DNA from: an uncultured Clostridia bacterium
GTDB lineage: Bacteria; Bacillota_A; Clostridia; Oscillospirales; Oscillospiraceae
Direction: 5' to 3'
Assembly (NCBI GenBank): GCA_946410505.1
Contig: CAMKAP010000005.1
Coordinates: 1 to 23,338, forward strand
Length of the DNA: 23,338 bases
Both the position numbers and the translations under genes were made by a program. The notes below the pieces were generated by a model. The model saw only the letters and a program-made list of their open reading frames with translations. It did not search any database and had not been told where the DNA came from. Every line of letters starts with the position of its first letter. Positions within the stretch are counted from its first letter, which is position 1. Below are positions 5,759 to 12,668 of the stretch, piece by piece.

Positions 5759-6131
5759 AGTGGTCGCCGTCGGCGATCATGGTGTCGTCCACACCGGTCG
5801 TCAGCCACTCGCCGTCCTTGGTAATGGCCCAGTAGGAGCCGTCCGCGTCATAATCTGCGGTCTCACCGTCCACGACCTTGACATAGAGGCCGTACTCGCT
5901 CTCGTCGCCCGCGATCAGTTCCTGTTCCTCGCAGGCAGTGCGCAGGTTTTCGGCGCTGGTATTGATGGCAAAGTCCTTGCTGCTCTCGTCCTTGTGGACC
6001 ACGGTGACGACGATGTTTTTGTCGCCGAGCTGGGCCGCGGGCTTATTGGCGTTGTAGATCAGCAGCGCGCCGACCGCCAGCACAATCAGCAGGCACACGG
6101 CAATAATAATGTTTCTTGTTTTCTTGGACAT
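5730..6131 (-). CDS. Membrane-anchored DUF4430 (transcobalamin C-terminal-like) protein
   Basis: A 133-residue protein with one N-terminal membrane segment (NIIIAVCLLIVLAVGALLIY, about residues 6-25), short linker and an extracellular domain ending in a DUF4430-type pattern (YGLYVKVVDG, then SYWAITKDGEW, ending DGDHYEFTY). DUF4430 is related to the C-terminal cobalamin-contacting domain of transcobalamin and intrinsic factor. Lying first behind a cobalamin riboswitch and ahead of an S component, it could be an outer-surface corrinoid-capturing subunit. That function is inference. ATG 6131 has AGGAGA about 9-10 bases upstream. The frame stays open further upstream into the riboswitch, but that part is clearly RNA, not protein. 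No lipobox cysteine is visible, so it is anchored by the helix. Confidence 0.85.
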   Translation of the reverse strand: MSKKTRNIIIAVCLLIVLAVGALLIYNANKPAAQLGDKNIVVTVVHKDESSKDFAINTSAENLRTACEEQELIAGDESEYGLYVKVVDGETADYDADGSYWAITKDGEWLTTGVDDTMIADGDHYEFTYTPAA

Positions 6132-6184
6132 GAAAATGCTCTCCTTTCTTTTTCGGCCTTCAGGGCCTTCGGAAATTGCACAAA

Positions 6185-6218
6185 GAAAAAGAGAGGAGGG
6201 CAGGCTTGCGCCATGCCC
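6185..6218 (-). terminator. Probable riboswitch-controlled terminator
   Basis: On the minus strand GGGCA-T-GGC, loop GCAA and GCC-TGCCC form a stem with one bulged base at 6218-6198, followed by TCCTCTCTTTTT. It lies between the cobalamin aptamer and the DUF4430 start, the expected place for a transcription-terminating expression platform. A smaller GGCC hairpin (about 6151-6177) sits next to the ribosome binding site. Confidence 0.6.
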
Positions 6219-6283
6219 GCTGCACTTTGACCGGGTTCCGCGGTTCTTTGTACAACACAGCACGATACCATAGCGATTATCAT

Positions 6284-6432
6284 GACTGTCCGGGCAGGTA
6301 TTCTGACTTCGGGCGCGGCGCTGACGTCGCCCCGCCGCTTCACAGTGACGGCCTCGCGAGGGATTTTCACCCAGATTCCCCTGTTGACTGTCCAAAGGAC
6401 AGATCCCGGTCCGATTGCGGTGTTTTCGCCGC
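6284..6432 (-). ncRNA. Cobalamin riboswitch
   Basis: On the minus strand the conserved blocks occur in the right order: GGGAATCTGGGTGAAAATCCC (plus 6360-6380, split here as a GGGAA lead and GGTGAAAATCCC core), the B12 box region GCCGTCACTGTGA (6340-6352), then AGTCAGAATACCTGCC (6293-6308). These are hallmarks of AdoCbl/MeCbl-sensing RNAs. Binding of cobalamin would lower expression of the downstream DUF4430 and ECF genes. A local hairpin CTGTCC-TTT-GGACAG (about 6385-6399) lies just 5' of the aptamer core. Transcription should start near 6433. Confidence 0.93.
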
Positions 6433-6439
6433 ATGGCGG

Positions 6440-6468
6440 ATTATACCACGCACCGCAAGGCTCCGCAA
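6440..6468 (-). promoter_or_regulatory. Sigma-A promoter of the cobalamin-riboswitch operon
   Basis: On the minus strand TTGCGG (plus 6463-6468) and a perfect TATAAT (plus 6440-6445) are separated by exactly 17 bases. The expected transcription start, near 6433, lies just ahead of the riboswitch. Confidence 0.8.
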
Positions 6469-6484
6469 GAGGCACAGAGGCAGA

Positions 6485-6512
6485 AAAAGCAGCCGCTGGC
6501 GCGGCTGCTTTT
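6485..6512 (-). terminator. Bidirectional-looking terminator of the lipoprotein gene
   Basis: AAAAGCAGCCGC (6485-6496), loop TGGC and GCGGCTGCTTTT (6501-6512) form a perfect 12-bp stem with A/T-tracts on both sides. It lies 30 bases past the lipoprotein stop and insulates it from the riboswitch promoter. On the minus strand the stem runs into TTTTTC. Confidence 0.8.
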
Positions 6513-6542
6513 CTGTCAGATTGAATTTGTGATCCGTGGATC

Positions 6543-7460
6543 TCAGCCCTTGCCGCCCTCGGCCTCGCCGGATTCACCGGCGTTCTCGGGCGTGCCGCCG
6601 GGGGCGTCGCTCGGCGTGGCCGTCGGCGTGACCGCCGGGGTCTCTGTGCTTGCGGGCGCCTCGGTAGGTATGGGGGTCTCCGCGGCGGCGGGCGCCTCGG
6701 TGGGCGTCGGGGTCTCCGCAGCTGCGGGCACCTCGGTGGGCGTCGGAGTCTCCGCGGCGGCAGGCGCCTCGGTGGGTGCCGGCGTCGCGGCGGGCTTTGC
6801 GGCCGCCGGGGCGGCTGTTCCGCTCACCTGGATCAGCGCGCCGTCAGAGGCCTTCAGGCCGCCCTCCGCATCCGCGAAGAGGCAGACCGCATACCAGCCG
6901 TTGAGCTCGCTGGGAATATTGAAGAGCTCCAGCTTGAAGGTGGCGCCTCCCGCCGTGCGAAGGCCCGGGAACTCCGTTCCCAGCTCCTGCGCGTTCCAGA
7001 GCACCTCCCGATCATACTCCGGGGAGACAAAGCGCCACTCGTAAGAGACGATCCCTTCGGCCTTGGCCGTGAAGAGCGTGCTGTCGCCCGGGCGGACGAC
7101 TTCGCCGCCGGGGTGCTTGGTGATTCTGATGATGGTGGAGGTGTTGATCTTGATGAAGCGCGCCGGATCGGGCGTCGCCTCGGCGGGCGTTTCTCCGGCA
7201 GGCTCGGTCGCGGCGGGCTGAGCCTCTGCGGGCTGGGTCGCCTCCGCGGGGTTCTTGACGGTCTCCTGGGCGGGGGCTGCAGTCTGCGGAGCGAGCACTT
7301 CCGTCTCCTGGGCGGGCTCTGTCGGCGCCGCGGTGATCAGCCAGACGGTCGGGATCGGCGTAGGGCTCGCTTCCACCTGGCGCTTGACGCCGCATGCGGT
7401 GATGCACAGAAGCACGGCGCACACAAGCGCCAGAAGCCGGAGAATTGTTATTTTATTCAT
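6543..7460 (-). CDS. Surface lipoprotein with Ig-like domain and Pro/Thr/Glu repeats
   Basis: A 305-residue secreted, lipid-anchored protein. The N-terminus is a type II signal peptide (positive MNKITILR, hydrophobic core, lipobox ITAC with Cys23). A low-complexity Thr/Pro/Ala/Glu linker follows to about residue 115. Then comes one Ig-like or beta-sandwich domain of roughly 100 residues (from ITKHPGGEVVRPGDS through SYEWRFVSPEY to WYAVCLFADAEGG). The end is a Pro/Thr/Glu-rich tail built from a 12-residue repeat. ATG 7460 was chosen because AGGAGG lies 5 bases upstream and the signal peptide begins there; an upstream in-frame ATG lacks both. It is transcribed divergently from spoIIE, with its own promoter and terminator. 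A cell-surface binding or wall-spanning role is plausible. Function is unknown. Confidence 0.85.
   Translation of the reverse strand: MNKITILRLLALVCAVLLCITACGVKRQVEASPTPIPTVWLITAAPTEPAQETEVLAPQTAAPAQETVKNPAEATQPAEAQPAATEPAGETPAEATPDPARFIKINTSTIIRITKHPGGEVVRPGDSTLFTAKAEGIVSYEWRFVSPEYDREVLWNAQELGTEFPGLRTAGGATFKLELFNIPSELNGWYAVCLFADAEGGLKASDGALIQVSGTAAPAAAKPAATPAPTEAPAAAETPTPTEVPAAAETPTPTEAPAAAETPIPTEAPASTETPAVTPTATPSDAPGGTPENAGESGEAEGGKG
6652..6795 (-). repeat. 36-bp tandem repeat inside the lipoprotein gene
   Basis: Four units begin at 6652, 6688, 6724 and 6760, each 36 bases, encoding TE(A/V)PAAAETP(T/I)P-type 12-residue blocks. The last unit is degenerate. Units differ by few bases, so copy number could change by slippage or recombination. 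Confidence 0.85.
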
Positions 7461-7571
7461 AGCTGCCTCCTGTAAAGCTGTATTCGCCGCCTCCGGAACC
7501 TCAGACTCCGAAGGGGCCGCTTGTATCTCTGTTCCTGCCGGGCGAAAATCGGTTAACCATAATCCGCTACT

Positions 7572-7600
7572 ACAATAACAAAATCCTTCGATTTTTTCAA
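7572..7600 (-). promoter_or_regulatory. Sigma-A promoter of the lipoprotein gene
   Basis: On the minus strand TTGAAA (plus 7595-7600) and TATTGT (plus 7572-7577) have a 17-base spacer. The lipoprotein start lies about 105 bases downstream. Confidence 0.55.
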
Positions 7601-7795
7601 CCGATTCTTGTGCTTTTTTCAACTCATCTCCGATATTGCCCGTAAAAACCCCACTTTCATCGCACGGACAGTTTCTGCCAGCGGGGGAAGCCCGCCCCGT
7701 GTTTGCCCGGTCTCCGGAAAGGGGGGCCGCCGTTTCCGGTCCTTCTCATTGCCCCGGGCCTATTTCCCCCGTTTTCCTCAGGCAAAGTTTCCCCC

Positions 7796-7842
7796 TTCAA
7801 CAGCGCCATATGACAGGCTTCTTGGAATTACATAATTATAAT
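7796..7842 (+). promoter_or_regulatory. Candidate Spo0A-activated spoIIE promoter with 21-base spacer
   Basis: A perfect TATAAT at 7837-7842 lacks a -35 at the normal distance but has ATGACA at 7810-7815, giving a 21-base spacer. TTCAACA at 7796-7802 is one base from the reverse of the Spo0A box TGTCGAA and sits just upstream. The Bacillus spoIIE promoter is known for an extended spacer and Spo0A~P dependence, so this layout fits. Confidence 0.5.
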
Positions 7843-7878
7843 GATTTTACATTTATGTAAACTCAGGAGGCGAGTTTT

Positions 7879-10206
7879 ATGGCTTTGGGAGAATCCGGGC
7901 GGCCCTTGAGCCTGCAGCGGGCGGGCAGCGGAAAAATCGACCGCCGCTTTTTCACGGCGGCGCACTGTGGGATCTATTTTACGTTAGGGCTGGCATTGGC
8001 CTGCGCGCGGGTGCTGGACAACTGCGCGCCCTTCGGTATGGCGCTGGTGGCGGCGGCGGGGCCGGGGCTGAGCGGCGTCTCGGCCCTGCTGGGGGCATCA
8101 TTGGGCTATCTGGGCGCAAGCGGTCTGGAGTGGGGCATCCGCTATGTGGCGGCGTCGGTGCTGGTGTATACGGTGGCTTTTGTATTTCACGAGCTGTCTG
8201 TCTACCGCGCCCGCCTTTTCATGCCCAGTGTGGCCGGCTGCGTGATGGCCGCCGCCTCCTGGCTGGGCAGCGCCGCGCTGACGCAGGACCTCTACGGCCT
8301 GCTGGCTGCCCTCTTTCTGGAGACGGCGCTGGCCTTCGGCGGCGCCTTCTTTTTCCGGGATGCGCTGGCGGGCGGCAGCGAAACCGAGGGAGGGGAGATG
8401 GTGCACGGCGTGTCGCTGATGATCCTCCTCTCCTGCCTGTTGATGACGCTCTCGCGGCTCATCGTGTTCGACACGGTGTCCGTCGGCCGGGTACTGGCGC
8501 TGCTGCTGTTGATGGCCTCGTCCATGAAGGGCGGGATGCTTACCGGCGCCGCCGTCGGCACGGTGATGGGCCTTGCCATGGACATCGGGAATCCCGGCGC
8601 TCCCTTCTATACGATGGGCTATGCCCTCTCAGGGCTGCTCTCGGGACTTTTCGGCCGCCACGGGCGCTTTCTCTTTGCGCTCTCCTTCATCCTCAGCGGA
8701 GCGCTGGCTGTGGTCTGTGCCTGGCGGACGGAGATCTACGTCTCCGCCCTCTTTGAGACCTTCTGCGCCTCGGTGATCTTCATGCTGCTGCCTGCAGCTT
8801 TTCTGGGACCGCTGGGGCTGCTGCTTCCGGCGGCGGAGCGCGGCAGCGGCGAATCCGGGCTGCGGCGCTTTGCCGCACGCCGGGTCAAGAACCTGAGCGA
8901 GGCCTACGGCGAACTCTACGAGACGGTGCGCCGCAGCGTGGAGGAGCCGGCCAACGATGAAAACGTGGCCAGGGTCTTTGATCGGGCAGCGGACGCCGTC
9001 TGCGTCAAATGCAAAAACAAGAACCAGTGCTGGAACGCGGACTATCTGGACACGCTCTCCGCCATGAACGACGCCACCCGCGCCATGGTGGCCAAGGGCA
9101 GCCTCTCGCCGGAGGATCTGCCGGGGCATTTCCGCGCCAAGTGCAGCGACCTGGGCGCTTTCACCGCCGCCGTGAACGGGGAGCTGCGGGCGCTGGCCTA
9201 TCGGCGGCAGCTGAGAAGCCGCCTGTCGGAGAACCGGAGCGTGGCCTGGGGCCAGTACGCCGACATCGCCCAGGTGCTCGGGAGCGTGGCCGAAGAGTTG
9301 GGCAGTGTCAACGGCGCGGACCCTCTGGCAGAGCGGCGGCTGCTGCGGCATCTGCGCAGCCTGGACATCGACGCGGAGGCCTCGGTCTACCGGGACGGCA
9401 GCGGCCGGCTCCACGTGACGCTGGAGAGCGGCCGGCTCACACCGCTGACGGAGGAGCCGGACTGGTTGGAAAAACTCTCCGCCGTAGTAGGCGCCCGGCT
9501 CTGCTGCCCGGAGGAGAGCACAGGCAGCTCACGCCTCACGCTGCTGGAGGCTGAGCCACTGGCGGTCTCGGTGGGGATCGCGGCGATGAAAAAGCAGGGC
9601 GAGACGGTGAGCGGAGACCGGGGCAGCTACTTCAAGACCGACGAGGGTGTTCTCTGCGTGCTGCTCTCCGACGGCATGGGCGCCGGAGACGAGGCCGCCC
9701 GGGACAGCGGGCGCGTCGTGGCCATCCTGGAAAAATTTCTGCGCTCCGGCGTGGACCCGGCGCTGGCCATGAAGATCCTCAACTCGGTCATGCTGCTGCG
9801 CAGCCCCGACTCCTGGGGCTGCGCCACGGTGGACCTGATGTGTGTGGATCTCTTCAGCGGGGAAGCCTGCTTCTACAAGTATGGGGCCGCCCCCTCCTAC
9901 GTGAAAAACGGAAAGAGCATCCGCCGCATCCGGGGGGAGAGTCTGGCAGCAGGTCTGAGCACGGGCGACGGCGCCGGGATGGCGCCTGACACGGTGCGCA
10001 TGCGCCTGCAGCCCGGCTCGCTGGCGCTGGTGGCTTCGGACGGCATATTGCGCGATGCGGAGGACGACTGGCTGCAGGAGATGCTGGTCCAGGAGACCGG
10101 AGACATGCGCACGCTGGCACGGCTGGTGCTGCGGGCTGCTGAGGAGCGCTTCGGCGCTTCAGACGACATGACCGTGGTCACGGTCCGGGTGGAGGAGCGT
10201 GTATGA
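7879..10206 (+). CDS. spoIIE: Stage II sporulation protein E (membrane PP2C phosphatase)
   Basis: A serine phosphatase of the asymmetric septum that dephosphorylates SpoIIAA and so activates sigma-F in the forespore; it also takes part in polar septation. The 775-residue protein has a long multi-spanning membrane region (about residues 28-320), a cytoplasmic linker with a Cys cluster (Cys375, Cys378, Cys384, Cys422; CVKCKNKNQCW) seen in clostridial relatives, and a C-terminal PP2C domain from about 560. Metal-binding acidic residues are in place: Asp580 (SGDRGS), Asp598 (LLSDGMGAG), Asp721 (SDGI) and Asp762/763 (DDMTVV). ATG 7879 has AGGAGG 8 bases upstream. Length is somewhat below the 827 of Bacillus. 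A likely Spo0A-type promoter precedes it. The downstream small gene overlaps by 4 bases (ATGA). Confidence 0.95.
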   Translation: MALGESGRPLSLQRAGSGKIDRRFFTAAHCGIYFTLGLALACARVLDNCAPFGMALVAAAGPGLSGVSALLGASLGYLGASGLEWGIRYVAASVLVYTVAFVFHELSVYRARLFMPSVAGCVMAAASWLGSAALTQDLYGLLAALFLETALAFGGAFFFRDALAGGSETEGGEMVHGVSLMILLSCLLMTLSRLIVFDTVSVGRVLALLLLMASSMKGGMLTGAAVGTVMGLAMDIGNPGAPFYTMGYALSGLLSGLFGRHGRFLFALSFILSGALAVVCAWRTEIYVSALFETFCASVIFMLLPAAFLGPLGLLLPAAERGSGESGLRRFAARRVKNLSEAYGELYETVRRSVEEPANDENVARVFDRAADAVCVKCKNKNQCWNADYLDTLSAMNDATRAMVAKGSLSPEDLPGHFRAKCSDLGAFTAAVNGELRALAYRRQLRSRLSENRSVAWGQYADIAQVLGSVAEELGSVNGADPLAERRLLRHLRSLDIDAEASVYRDGSGRLHVTLESGRLTPLTEEPDWLEKLSAVVGARLCCPEESTGSSRLTLLEAEPLAVSVGIAAMKKQGETVSGDRGSYFKTDEGVLCVLLSDGMGAGDEAARDSGRVVAILEKFLRSGVDPALAMKILNSVMLLRSPDSWGCATVDLMCVDLFSGEACFYKYGAAPSYVKNGKSIRRIRGESLAAGLSTGDGAGMAPDTVRMRLQPGSLALVASDGILRDAEDDWLQEMLVQETGDMRTLARLVLRAAEERFGASDDMTVVTVRVEERV

Positions 10207-10514
10207 TGGCCCGTATCCGTTCCCTGATGCTGTCCCGGCGCGCATCGGAAAACCCCGTGAAGGGCATCATGGGCAGGGTGATCGTGGTCCGGGAGCCAGC
10301 GCCCTGCTTCCGGGAGGCGCTCTTCGTCCTGCGGGACGACTGGCTGATGGACCCGCAGCGGGATCGGGAGGAGCTGCTGCGCGAGGCGCGGGAGGCGGCC
10401 GCCGCCTTCTCCGGCGCGGGCTCTCCCCCACCGCCCCGGCGGCGGCTTCTCTGGCTGCTGCCGGTGCTGATGCTGGCAGCGCTGGTCTGTCTGCGCCTCT
10501 GCGGGCTTCTTTGA
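10203..10514 (+). CDS. Small predicted tail-anchored protein coupled to spoIIE
   Basis: A 103-residue protein not assigned to a family. Its ATG overlaps the spoIIE stop as ATGA, so translation is probably coupled; the promoter and terminator are shared. The N-terminal half is basic (MARIRSLMLSRRASENPVKG) and then mixed. The middle is charged and helical (about residues 48-68, DPQRDREELLREAREAA), a possible short coiled coil. A short Pro-rich stretch (SPPPPRRR) leads to a single C-terminal membrane helix (about 82-103) with almost nothing after it. Topology suggests a cytosolic domain tethered to the membrane. Coupling to SpoIIE suggests a sporulation-septum role, but that is inference only. 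Confidence 0.72.
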   Translation: MMARIRSLMLSRRASENPVKGIMGRVIVVREPAPCFREALFVLRDDWLMDPQRDREELLREAREAAAAFSGAGSPPPPRRRLLWLLPVLMLAALVCLRLCGLL

Positions 10515-10543
10515 GCCGCCGCTTTCCTCCCAATTTACGCATG

Positions 10544-10577
10544 ACGCTGTTTTCCATATGGAAAACAGCGTCTTTTC
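10544..10577 (+). terminator. Terminator of the spoIIE operon
   Basis: ACGCTGTTTTCC at 10544-10555 pairs perfectly with GGAAAACAGCGT at 10560-10571 around ATAT, followed by CTTTTCT. The whole 28 bases is a perfect palindrome. Confidence 0.85.
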
Positions 10578-10592
10578 TCTGTTCTCTTCCGG

Positions 10593-10622
10593 TTGACAAG
10601 TCCCCGCTAAAAGCGATATGAT
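10593..10622 (+). promoter_or_regulatory. Sigma-A promoter of the GH31-transporter operon
   Basis: A consensus TTGACA at 10593-10598 and TATGAT at 10617-10622 with an 18-base spacer. The glycosidase start is about 35 bases past the expected transcription start, with GGGAGG at its ribosome binding site. No operator palindrome is obvious. Confidence 0.75.
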
Positions 10623-10664
10623 AGGGATTACTTAATACTGCTAAAAAATTACGGGAGGTCGCCT

Positions 10665-12647
10665 ATGGTCCGTTCGCAAGTATCCGGCGATACCTGGCGT
10701 CTGCTGTGCTCAGGGAAGCTTTTGGCCGAGCACCGGCCCGGCGCGGTTTTCGTCTCCGCCATCCGGCAGGAAAAGCAGTACAGCGCCGACCGCGGCAGCG
10801 TGAAAACCCAGGTGGTAGAGGCTGAGCGGATCCCGCTCACCGATCTGCACCAGGAGGACGACGGGCTGCTCCGTTTCTCCGCCCGGGGGCACAGCCTCGA
10901 TCTGCGCCTGACTGAGGAGAAGGGCGGCGTGCGCCTCGAGCTTCACGGCGAGGCGGGCTGGTCCTATGAGTTCCGGCTGCCCGCAGAGAAGGACGAGGCC
11001 GTGTTCGGCGGCGGCGAGCAGTACCGGAAGACAAATCTGCGCGGCGAGCAGGTGGTCAATTTCGTCTCCGAGCACATCAAGGCCGTGACCATCATCGAAA
11101 AAGCGCTGGTGCCGCGCCCGCTGTATCGGGAAAAGGAGCACAGCAGCATCGGCAGCTACGCGCCCATGCCCGTCTTCGTCACCGACCGGGGGCGGATGAT
11201 CCTCTTCGACACCTCCGCCGACGGTCTGGCCGATTTCACCGGGGCGGATTCTCTGCTCTTCGCCTTCGACGCCTGCCCCGTAAGCCTTACGCTGCTGCAG
11301 GCAAAGGATTATCGGGCGCTGTCGCAGCTTCTGGCCGAGCGGATCCCCAACCGCCAGTATCTGCCCGACTGGTGCCACGAGGGCATGATCCTCGGCATCC
11401 AGGGCGGCACCGACACCATCCTCAGAAAGTGCTTTGCCATGCTGGACGCGGGGGCGAAAGTCTCCGCCGTCTGGAGCCAGGACTGGTCCGGCGAGCTGCG
11501 TACCGTCATGGGCAAGCAGGTCTGGTGGAACTGGGAGGTGGACGAAAAGCTCTACCCCGATCTCAGGGGCGCCATCCGGAAGCTCAACGCCCGCGGCGTG
11601 CGCTTTCTGGCCTATATCAATCCCTATCTGGTCAGGGACGGCAGACTGTACAACTACTGCAAAGGCAAGGGCTGGCTGATCCGGAAAAAGGATGGCAGTG
11701 TCTATCACATCAAATCCACCACCTTTGACGCAGGCATGCTGGATCTGACCCATCCCGAGGCCGTGCGCTACATCAAGGAGACCCTGATCGGGCGGAACAT
11801 GCTGGATCTGGGCGTCTCCGGCTGGATGGCGGACTTCGGCGAGTACCTGCCGGTGGACTGCGTGCTGCATGACGGGGACCCCCGGCTGCTGCACAACGCC
11901 TGGCCCGTGCTCTGGGCAAGGATCAACCGGGAGGCCATCGAGGAGTGCGGTGCAAAGGACGTGTTCTTCTTCACCCGCTCCGGCTATCTGGGCATCCAGA
12001 GCTATGCGCCCATCCTCTGGAACGGCGACCAGCACACCGATACCACCAAGGATTACGGCCTGCCCTGCGTCATGCCTGCGAGCTTCTCCCTGGCTTTCTC
12101 GGGCGTGACCATGGTCCACTGCGACATCGGCGGCTTCTTCTCCTTCGGCAAGATGCGCCGCAGCGGAGAGCTCTTCACCCGCTGGATGGAGATGGGCTGC
12201 TTCTCCCTGCTCATGCGCAGTCACGAGTCCATCCGCCCCTGGGCAAACGCCCAGTTCGACGCCAGAAACGTCAAACCCTACACCGTGAAGCTCACCCGCC
12301 TGCACGCGGCGCTGCGGCCCTATATCGAGCATGTGGCCAAGGAGGCCGAAAAAGGCGTGCCCGCCCTGCGGCCGGACTTCTGGGAGGCCGGCAGCTTCGC
12401 CGCCTCCCGCGACCCCTACTGCTACTTCCTGGGGGACGATCTCTTCGTCTGCCCGGTGATCCTCCGGGGCGTGCGCAGCCGGACCGTGGTGCTCCCCGAG
12501 GGGGACTGGGTGGGCTTCTGGACCGGACGCAGCTACCAGCCGGGCAAGCATCGTGTCGCCGCCCCGCTGGGCAGGCCCCCGGTCTTCTACCGCAGAGGCA
12601 GCAAATATGCCGAGCTTTTCCGCAAGGCATCCGAACAATATAATTAA
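10665..12647 (+). CDS. GH31 alpha-glycosidase of the YihQ (sulfoquinovosidase-like) group
   Basis: A cytosolic retaining alpha-glycoside hydrolase of 660 residues, without signal peptide. The N-terminal beta-sandwich carries FGGGEQYRKTNLRG (about 111-124). The (beta/alpha)8 barrel follows, with WSQDWSGE (270-277), the nucleophile Asp390 in MADFGEYLP, and the acid/base Asp455 in WNGDQ. The spacing of these blocks matches E. coli YihQ, a sulfoquinovosidase. Compared with the YihQ residues known to bind the sulfonate (Gln288, Arg301, Trp304, Tyr508), this protein has Gln272, Gln285, Trp288 and Phe491. Two of the four are changed, so a non-sulfonated alpha-glucoside is more likely. It is followed after 21 bases by a GPH transporter, so its substrate is probably imported intact. 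Family is certain, substrate is not. Confidence 0.9.
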   Translation: MVRSQVSGDTWRLLCSGKLLAEHRPGAVFVSAIRQEKQYSADRGSVKTQVVEAERIPLTDLHQEDDGLLRFSARGHSLDLRLTEEKGGVRLELHGEAGWSYEFRLPAEKDEAVFGGGEQYRKTNLRGEQVVNFVSEHIKAVTIIEKALVPRPLYREKEHSSIGSYAPMPVFVTDRGRMILFDTSADGLADFTGADSLLFAFDACPVSLTLLQAKDYRALSQLLAERIPNRQYLPDWCHEGMILGIQGGTDTILRKCFAMLDAGAKVSAVWSQDWSGELRTVMGKQVWWNWEVDEKLYPDLRGAIRKLNARGVRFLAYINPYLVRDGRLYNYCKGKGWLIRKKDGSVYHIKSTTFDAGMLDLTHPEAVRYIKETLIGRNMLDLGVSGWMADFGEYLPVDCVLHDGDPRLLHNAWPVLWARINREAIEECGAKDVFFFTRSGYLGIQSYAPILWNGDQHTDTTKDYGLPCVMPASFSLAFSGVTMVHCDIGGFFSFGKMRRSGELFTRWMEMGCFSLLMRSHESIRPWANAQFDARNVKPYTVKLTRLHAALRPYIEHVAKEAEKGVPALRPDFWEAGSFAASRDPYCYFLGDDLFVCPVILRGVRSRTVVLPEGDWVGFWTGRSYQPGKHRVAAPLGRPPVFYRRGSKYAELFRKASEQYN

Positions 12648-12668
12648 ACAGGAAGAGAGGAGAAACAC

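Larger units (their letters stand above)
7461..7878. other. Intergenic region between lipoprotein and spoIIE
   Basis: About 420 bases without a convincing gene. It holds a minus-strand promoter for the lipoprotein (7572-7600), a plus-strand promoter for spoIIE (7810-7842) and several Spo0A-box-like TTCAAC sequences (near 7596, 7618 and 7796). Nothing else recognisable lies between 7630 and 7795; the open frames there are not protein-like. Confidence 0.5.

Noticed and set aside
5730..6434. Extending the DUF4430 protein upstream to a 234-residue product
   Set aside because: The added part translates the cobalamin riboswitch and its terminator; ATG 6131 has a proper ribosome binding site and is followed by the membrane helix.
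6652..6795. CRISPR-like repeats
   Set aside because: The 36-bp units are directly tandem without spacers and encode an in-frame Pro/Thr/Glu repeat of a lipoprotein.
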